From the NCBI GenBank assembly GCA_025506515.1, contig CM046444.1:73266192-73330191 (forward strand): 64,000 bases of DNA, written 5' to 3'. The notes under the pieces were generated by a model. The model made no database searches, was not told the DNA's origin, and was given only the letters and a program-made list of their open reading frames with translations. A program made the position numbers and the translations under genes. This DNA is from Flaveria trinervia (Eukaryota; Streptophyta; Magnoliopsida; Asterales; Asteraceae). Shown in pieces: positions 57,833 to 64,000 of this stretch; within the stretch, counting starts at the first letter, position 1; the number at the start of each line of letters is the position of its first letter.

Positions 57833-59090
57833 CAGCGTGAGCAACATGAGACTGAACCTCATCAACAATCAAACTCTCAAGGATATATGGACAGACAATC
57901 TCAACTGATCAATACATCCCCACAAGCCACCAATGAATCAGCTGGATCAAGCAACTCAAAAGAGTCAGGGCTGATCATACTTCAAAATGGAAAGTGTGAC
58001 TGGAGTATGTATGAAAAAGAAGTCTTGGAAGGGAATCATGCATTGATGGCTCATATGGAACACAAAGTTCCTCCAATGCCCAGAGAGCTAAAAAAAGGTT
58101 GTGTTCATCAACATGTGTTAAGGAAGTTGAACGTTATAGAGTCCATGCTCAACAGTTGGCTAACAAAGTAAAAGAAACTATGATTTTGAATGAATCCTAT
58201 GTTAGAGAACATAAATTGTATCAAATCAAAATTAACTCTTTGCAAAAGGATTTAGAAAATTTTGTTTCTAAGAACTATAGCCTAAAATCCCAAGTTGAGC
58301 ATCTGACCACTTCCTTAACAAAATCCATGGCTGATCATGCTTCAACTGAAGTGAAACTTTAAAAGTTTCAATTATCATCTCAGCAATATAAGAATTAAAA
58401 AAACAGGTATGGGTTGGGTTATAATGTTGTTACACCACCTATAATGATAATTACACATCTCTACCTCAAATAATGACGAACACTCTGTCAAATCATTGTG
58501 TGCCTAGCACCAATGATTTGACAGAATCAGAGTCTCAATCTACTGAAAGTCAAGATGATTCAAAGCAAAACAAGGTAAATCAAAAGCAAAAGGGATAATT
58601 TCTTTGATCATTTTGAAAAGTGAAAACCAAAGTAGAAATCTTTTCAAGATGCTAAACCAATGAAGAAAACAACATCAAGCCAATCCAAACACCTCACAAA
58701 AAGGTGGACTTGGCTGAGAAGAAGTCAATCATTAGTGATAATTTCTTTGATCATTTTGAAAAGGGATCACATGTATCTCAATCAACAGCAAAAGATGATG
58801 AAACCTTCAAAGGTGTAGGTTCATCTTCAAAATCAAAATATCAACCAAAGAAAGATAAGGTGAAGGAAGACTCAGTTAAGAAAAAATACTCCAAAGCTTC
58901 TACATCAGCTTCAACAAAATCATCCTCACCGCCATCAAATCAAAATGAATCAAATAGATATGAAATTAATACTGAAACTTCAGGATTAAGTCATGAAGGA
59001 GTAACAATTTTAGACACTCATGACAAACCCAAGATCATTAAGACTTGGGTTGTCCATTCTAACTGAGTTATTTTTGAATGCAGGAACAAT
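57833..59090 (+). pseudogene. Gag-pol linker (element G)
   Basis: A Gln/Ser-rich part (57840-57970), a coiled-coil-like segment (58100-58360; NSLQKDLENFVSKNYSLKSQ) and a Lys/Ser-rich basic part (58704-59066; KYQPKKDKVKEDSVKKKYSK). A 26-bp word (ATAATTTCTTTGATCATTTT plus 6 bases) occurs twice, near 58594 and 58739, encoding NFFDHFEK in each. No CCHC knuckles like those of H were found here. Confidence 0.6.
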
Positions 59091-59460
59091 ATTGGAGAGC
59101 TGACAACAAGTGGTATGTTGACAGTGGTTGTTCCAGGCATATGACAGGAAACTGTTCACTTCTCCATGACTTCAAACATAAAAATGCTTCTTATGTGGTA
59201 TTTGGTGGGGATAAAAAGGGAGGTAAATTGTTGGTGAAGGAATGATAACAAATGTTGTGCTAAAATTTGAGAAAGTAAATTATTGTGAAAATTTACATAA
59301 TAATTTACTTAGTGTGTATCAAATTTGTGATCAAATTTATACCACATTGCTTGATAATACTAATTGTTACATTCTTATGCCAGGATTTAATGTTCTAGAA
59401 GAATGGATCCTCCTCAAAGCAGAAAAAAAGGAAACACTTATGTTTTGGATATGAATAACA
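59091..59460 (+). pseudogene. pol: Copia protease and pre-integrase start (element G)
   Basis: WYVDSGCSRHMTGNCSLLHD at 59111-59170 holds the catalytic DSG. A frame change near 59230 leads to the pre-integrase block KVNYCENLHNNLLSVYQI and NCYILMPGFNVLEEWILLK (59242-59454). This matches 27147-27461 of element H, confirming the two as one family. Confidence 0.8.
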
Positions 59461-60290
59461 CATCTCTCACAAAACATGAAACATTCCTTCTATCTAAGCT
59501 ATGAGAAGATGTATCTCAATTATGACATAGAAGGCTTGTCCATTCTAACGTGAAGAACATGAATAAATTGGTGAAGAATGACCTAGTCATTGGATTGCCA
59601 AACAAAGAGTTTCATTGCTCAAATCACTGTTCTTCTTGTTACAAAGGAAAACAACATAGAGTGTCCCATAAATCTAAAATTATCAATACTAAAACTACAC
59701 CACTCAAATTGCTTCACATGGATCTGTTTGGTCCTACCAATGTGTTAAGTATTGGAAAAAGGCAATATTGTTTGGTGATAGTTGATGACTTCACAAGATT
59801 CACATGGGTTTTTTCTTAAAACAAAAGAGTGAAACATCAGAAACATTAATGGACTTTGTGATCAAGATAAGAATACACTTGATACAAAACTTAAATTTTT
59901 TAGGAGAGACAATGGTACTGAATTTGTCAATTTTGAACTGAATTCCTTTTGCAGGAGCAAAGGTATTGGAAGGCAATTCAGTGCACCAAGAACTACACAA
60001 CAAAATGGAGTTGCTAAAAGAAGAAATAGAACTCTCATTGAAGCATCCAGAACAATACTTGCTCATTCACAATTGCCCATCCCTTTTTGGGCTGAGGCTG
60101 TGAATACTGCATGCAATGTTCAAAATAGAACATTAATTGTCAAAGAGCATAACAAAACTCCTTATGAGCTCTTGTTTAAAAGAAAACCATACATAGGATA
60201 TCTTAAATTCTTTAGATGTCATGTATCTGTTTTAAACAAAAAAGTCATTGGGAAAATTTTCAGAAAAACCATATGATGGTTTCTTTGTTG
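59461..60290 (+). pseudogene. pol: Copia integrase (element G), catalytic Glu replaced
   Basis: Zinc-site remnant HRRLVHSNVKNMNKL and CSSCYKGKQHRVSHKSK; core with YCLVIVDDFTRFTWVF (first Asp), RRDNGTEFVNFELN (second Asp) and NGVAKRRNRTLIEASR, where Lys occupies the position of the catalytic Glu. PFWAEAVNTACNVQNRTLI and YELLFKRKPYIGYLKFF follow, as in other Copia integrases. Stops lie near 59505, 59526 and 59817, plus a frameshift near 59850. Element H shares the Lys. Confidence 0.8.
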
Positions 60291-60899
60291 GATACTCTTC
60301 AACATCTAAATCATATGGGGTTTATATTCCACAACATAACATTGTGGAAGAAACTCCTAATGTATCCTTTAATGAATCTGTATTTACTATGTTTGTTAAA
60401 GGTTCATCATGGTTGTTTGACATAGATGCTCTAACTAAATCATTTAACTATGATCATTTTAACATTGCAGGATCTGATGAAGTGTGTTATCCATTTGTTC
60501 CACCTCATATGACTGAAGTAACATTATCCGTTGATCCTCCAAGGATTCAACCATACTTGGGTGGAAACACGTCAGCAACAGCTGCAGACACTACATGTGG
60601 AAATGGACATGGTGCATCCGGAGATATGCATGTTGTCCATTCAACAGATCCATGCTCTCAAGTGAATACAACAAATATTGAAAAAGTTTTGAATAGCCAA
60701 ATGATTCCAGAGAAGTTCCTGTAACTCCTACCGAAGAGCCAAATGATTCCGGAGAAGTTCTTGTAACTCCTACGAAAGAGCAAACTAATGCTGGAGCTGC
60801 TTCTACAACCCATACAAAAGACACTCATGATCCTTCAACTCATGTTGAACATTTTGACCATTTCTTAAACTCTCAGTCTGGGTTGGATTAACTCCATCA
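60291..60899 (+). pseudogene. INT-RT linker with 14-residue repeat (element G)
   Basis: FVGYSSTSKSYGVYIPQHNI ends the integrase. FDIDALTKSFNYDHFNIA matches element H. A perfect-period 42-bp tandem duplication at 60695-60736 and 60737-60778 encodes EPNDSGEV-VTPT twice. The linker is Thr/Ser/His-rich and one frameshift occurs near 60715. Confidence 0.65.
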
Positions 60900-61860
60900 A
60901 TGAGAACCCATAAGACTCATCCAGTCAACAACATCATTGGAGATCCTAAAAAGAGAACTACAAGGAGCCAAAGTGGTATTGCCAACATTTGTCTCTTCAA
61001 CTGTTTTCTTTCTCAAGTAGTTCCTCCAAATATCACTGCTGCTTTAAAAGACAATAGTTGGATTGAAGCTATGCAAGAAGAGCTTCAACAATTTAGAAAG
61101 CAAAAGGTATGGTCCCTAGTTGATTTGCCTGAAGGTCAACATCCAACTGGAACTAGGTGGCTATACAAAAACAAACTGGATGATAGAGGGATTATTGTAA
61201 GAAACAAAGCAAGGTTGATTGCACAAGGATACACTCAAGAAGAACGAATAGTCTATGATGAAGTGTTTGCACCAGTTGCAAGAATTGAGGCAATAAGAGT
61301 GTTTCTAGCTTATGCATCATATAAGAAGTTAACAGTGTATCAGATGGATGTCAAGTGTGCATTCCTACATGGGAAGATTGATGAGGAAGTTTATGTGTCA
61401 CAACTCCCTGGTTTTGAAGATCCTCATTATCCCCATAGGGTATACAAACTATATAAAGCCTTGTATGGACTTCATTAAGCACCAAGAAAGTGGTATGAAA
61501 CACTATCATCTTTCTTGCTCAAGCATGGCTACAAAAGAGGAACCAATGATCAGACACTCTTTCTCAAACAAGAACATCAAGATCTCTTAGTTGTTCAAAT
61601 ATTTTGATGACATTATATTTGGCTCAACTAATAAGAGACTGTGTGTAAATTTCGTAGAGCTGATGAAATCTAAATTTCAGATGAGTTCAATGGGTGAATA
61701 AACCTTCTTTCTTGGTCTTCAAGTTCATCAAAAACTAGATGGGATATTCATCAATCAAGAAAAATACATAAATCAATTCTAAAGAAATACAATCTTGCTG
61801 AAGTATCCTTATGTAAAACACCAGTATCAACAATTGACAAGATTGTTCCTAATCCTTCAA
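60900..61860 (+). pseudogene. pol: Copia reverse transcriptase (element G)
   Basis: A 192-codon open stretch (60900-61478) reads KDNSWIEAMQEELQQFRKQK, GTRWLYKNKLDDRG, YDEVFAPVARIEAIRVFLAY, VYQMDVKCAFLHGK (first catalytic Asp) and YKLYKALYGLH, then TAA where Gln is normal (GLHQAPRKW). The polymerase motif is damaged: VVQIF then DDIIF with the YV lost by a small deletion (about 61597-61615). Later blocks (GKSIDKKLYK) continue to RNase H. Confidence 0.85.
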
Positions 61861-62525
61861 GAAAATCTATTGATAAAAAATTATATAAATCAATGATAGG
61901 TTCACTTATGTATCTAACTACCAGTAGACCTGACATTATGTTTGCTATGTGTGTGTGCTAGGTACCAATCTGATCCAAAGGATTCTCATCTGAATGCTGT
62001 CAAAAGGATCTTTAGATACCTCAAAGGAAAACCAGGACTTGGTCTTTGGTATCCAAAGGATGGAGACTTTACACTCTAATCATACTCCGACAGTGACTAT
62101 GGTGGATATAACAGTAACAGAAAATCAACAACCGGTGGATGTCAATTCATCGAACCAAGGCTAGTATCATGGCAGTGCAAGAAACAAACCAATGTATTTG
62201 TATCCACAGTTGAGGCTGAGTACATAACTGCTTCAGTCGGTTGCTCTCAAGTCCTTTGGTTGCAAAACCAATTGCTTGACTATCGTTACAACTTCCTTCA
62301 AACTTTAATTTATATAGACAATTCTGCTGCTATGTTTATAACTGCTAATCCTGTGCAACATAGTAAAACAAAACGTATTGATATAAGATATCATTTTCTG
62401 AGAGATTGCTCACAAAAAGGTTTGATTAAGTTAGTCAAAGTAGATACACCAAATTAGCTTGCTGATTTATGCACTAAAGCCTTTGATTTAGTCAGATTTA
62501 ATTTTCTAGTTGATTCTCTAGGCAT
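61861..62525 (+). pseudogene. pol: Copia RNase H, end of pol (element G)
   Basis: MIGSLMYLTTSRPDIMFAMC, then in shifted frames KRIFRYLKGKPGLGLWYPKD, TGGCQFIEPRLVSWQCKK and VEAEYITASVGCSQVLWLQN, and finally an open segment 62260-62457 with YIDNSAAMFITANPVQHSKT and RIDIRYHFLRD. A stop replaces a residue in the pol tail (PN-stop-LADLCTKAF). It is closely similar to the RNase H of H. Confidence 0.8.
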
Positions 62526-63803
62526 GATTAACTTAGATTAATCAATTTAAACAAACAAAATACTATGTGTAATGATGCTTCAGCATGACATATGGATGGG
62601 AAATGATAGTACACTATATCTTTGCTTATTGTGAATTCATAAATTATATAAATCAAAGCAAGTTTCTTGATATGTGAGTAGATTCATCTTGAGTGGAAAC
62701 TACACTGAGTGCATGCCAAACATAATGCTAATGATAGTTGTGGGAAACTTCATTTTGAGAATACAAAGTGAGTCTTATTCTCATGTGACCAATTCACTCA
62801 TCTAAACATACTATGTACCAACACTTTATAATATCTATCTTTGCAAATCATACTCCCTTGTTTTGTGTAAACAAAGACCTGAGTGTATGATCACCATACT
62901 AAATTTCAGTTACAAAAGGTGAAAAGATCATGATCCACATCATCCCTCTGTTCTGTGTGAACAAAGACCTGGGTTAAAGGCACCTTTGTTTTATGTGAGT
63001 AAAAACCTGGTGACCTCATGATGATCATATCTAAGCTCTCAAAAGAATCCTATGTGATCAATTATAATTTATCTAGAGCTTCTATATTATTGCATTAATG
63101 AGATGCCAACTGCATCTCAAGATAGAACTTATAACTTAAAGTACATAGTTCTTAAGTGTGAAAAAGTGATGATTTGTCTTGCAAAGGGAGGACAAAATCT
63201 TTGTGGATTGAATGTGAAGCCCATAACAGTTAATTCCAAATTAATACGAAAACATGATAAATAACATGCCTAGTTGATACATGAGCTCTTGTATAGATTT
63301 AAGTGGACAATATACTTGCAATCAGTACTTTGTTCAAGTATCAATTCAATTAAATAACTCATCACGGAGAGGCTTAATATTATAGTATGATCCCATTATA
63401 TTTGTATATATGTTTGCTCATCATCAAACTGTTAAATGTCCCTCATGTTATTCTTCTTAGAAATTTATGATAAATGCTTAATGTCATCATTAATCACAAA
63501 TTTAAGGGGAGTAGAAATACATGAAGTTAAGTTTATCAATCAGTAGCTTTGTCTATGTCATTATCAGTTTGAAGGAATTGGAATCTAAGCACCATCTTAG
63601 CTCCTGGATACATGAAATTTTCTTTAAAATCATTTTAATCATTCTTGTGCTTAATTGTCATGTATACAAAGCCAACAAGGTCCAAAATCAATAAATGGTT
63701 CTAAGCAATGGACTTGGACCATACAACAAAATTTCTCTGCATTGTGTCATCTTAGCATTAGCAGAAGCTATAGTGCCATCTTAAGCATCAGCAGAAGCTA
63801 CAG
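62526..63803 (+). other. Element G region between pol and 3' LTR
   Basis: Non-coding. Three imperfect repeats of TTGTGTGAACAAAGACCTGRGT lie at about 62865-62890, 62952-62978 and 62990-63012. A purine tract AAGGGGAGTAG is at 63504-63514. Just before the LTR, the segment AGCA(TT/TC)AGCAGAAGCTA(T/C)AGTG occurs twice (63755-63803). The counterpart in element H is 22901-24240. Confidence 0.55.
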
Positions 63804-64000
63804 TGTTGAAAATTTAAATGTTTATCCGTAGATTGGTAAACTACAGATGAACAAAGATTAAAAATTAATTTAATTTCACGGTTTGGTAATCTGTGAAAAT
63901 GTAACTTATATTTCATCTGCACATGTCGTTAAGTCATCCGCATATGATTTATGAGATCCGTAGATGATCTGCAGAAGAATTTGTCGAGGGTCCCACTTCT
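63804..64000 (+). repeat. Probable start of the 3' LTR of element G
   Basis: TGTTGAAAATTTAAATG starts a segment with TCCGCATATGA and ATCCGTAGATGAT words like those of the element 0 and H LTRs. It runs off the window. The remaining 5' LTR piece of G (56824-57070) is the opposite end of the LTR, so the match cannot be checked inside the window. Confidence 0.45.

Noticed and set aside
60591..60824. 77-codon minus-strand frame with TGTSLESFG repeats
   Set aside because: Antisense shadow of the 42-bp repeat in the linker of element G.

Overview
The window is intergenic DNA from a large, repeat-rich flowering-plant genome. Almost all of it consists of nested and decayed LTR retrotransposons plus one block of tandem satellite. 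I found no host protein gene, tRNA or rRNA. Seven primer-binding sites read TGGTATCAGAGC or a one-base variant, the complement of plant initiator-Met tRNA and the usual plant LTR-element primer. The second ORF (ORF2) carried by two Copia elements resembles a protein I remember from Asteraceae (daisy family) transposons, so an Asteraceae host is likely but not proven.

Left part (1-22050). A minus-strand Copia element (element 0; gag, PBS, 5' LTR at 677-1423) runs off the left edge. It abuts a 3.8-kb satellite array (1424-5205) of about 435-bp and 620-bp units. A related minus-strand Copia element B sits in the same satellite. The 3' LTR of B (5206-5883 plus 18297-18380) is split by a complete 12.4-kb plus-strand Copia element A (5884-18296). 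A carries LTRs, PBS, gag, PR-INT-RT-RH, a hairpin-repeat spacer with a TATA box, and a 3.5-kb ORF2. The remains of B (PPT and a different ORF2, 18381-21205) are cut by a third LTR element, C (21206-22050).

Middle (22050-37624). Minus-strand Copia element H (22050-29760) keeps pol and unusual tandem zinc knuckles. It abuts two head-to-head Gypsy-type LTRs (I' minus 29761-31356; I plus 31357-33809), a scrap of gag, another LTR with PBS (J), and a minus-strand Ty3/Gypsy pol fragment (F, 35845-37624).

Right part (37625-64000). Plus-strand Gypsy D, with a 3.0-kb LTR, starts directly against F. D is itself split by minus-strand Copia element E (41090-50755), which has a perfect 5-bp target duplication TACAG. 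E is a relative of A that lost INT, RT and RH but kept gag and a long ORF2, and its LTRs contain an expanded 13-bp minisatellite. Beyond E, D resumes (50761-53930) and is fused in frame to a Copia RT-RH fragment, K, whose 3' LTR is 55889-56823. A plus-strand Copia element G, a relative of H, runs from 56824 off the right edge.

How the parts fit. The elements A, E and B follow a Sirevirus-like plan: Copia pol followed by an extra ORF in the env position. Autonomous mobility would need gag (particle), PR, INT, RT and RH. No copy here has all of these unbroken, so any movement would depend on copies elsewhere. Many frameshifts in A are single-base indels that also distinguish its two LTRs, so some may be sequence-assembly error rather than decay.
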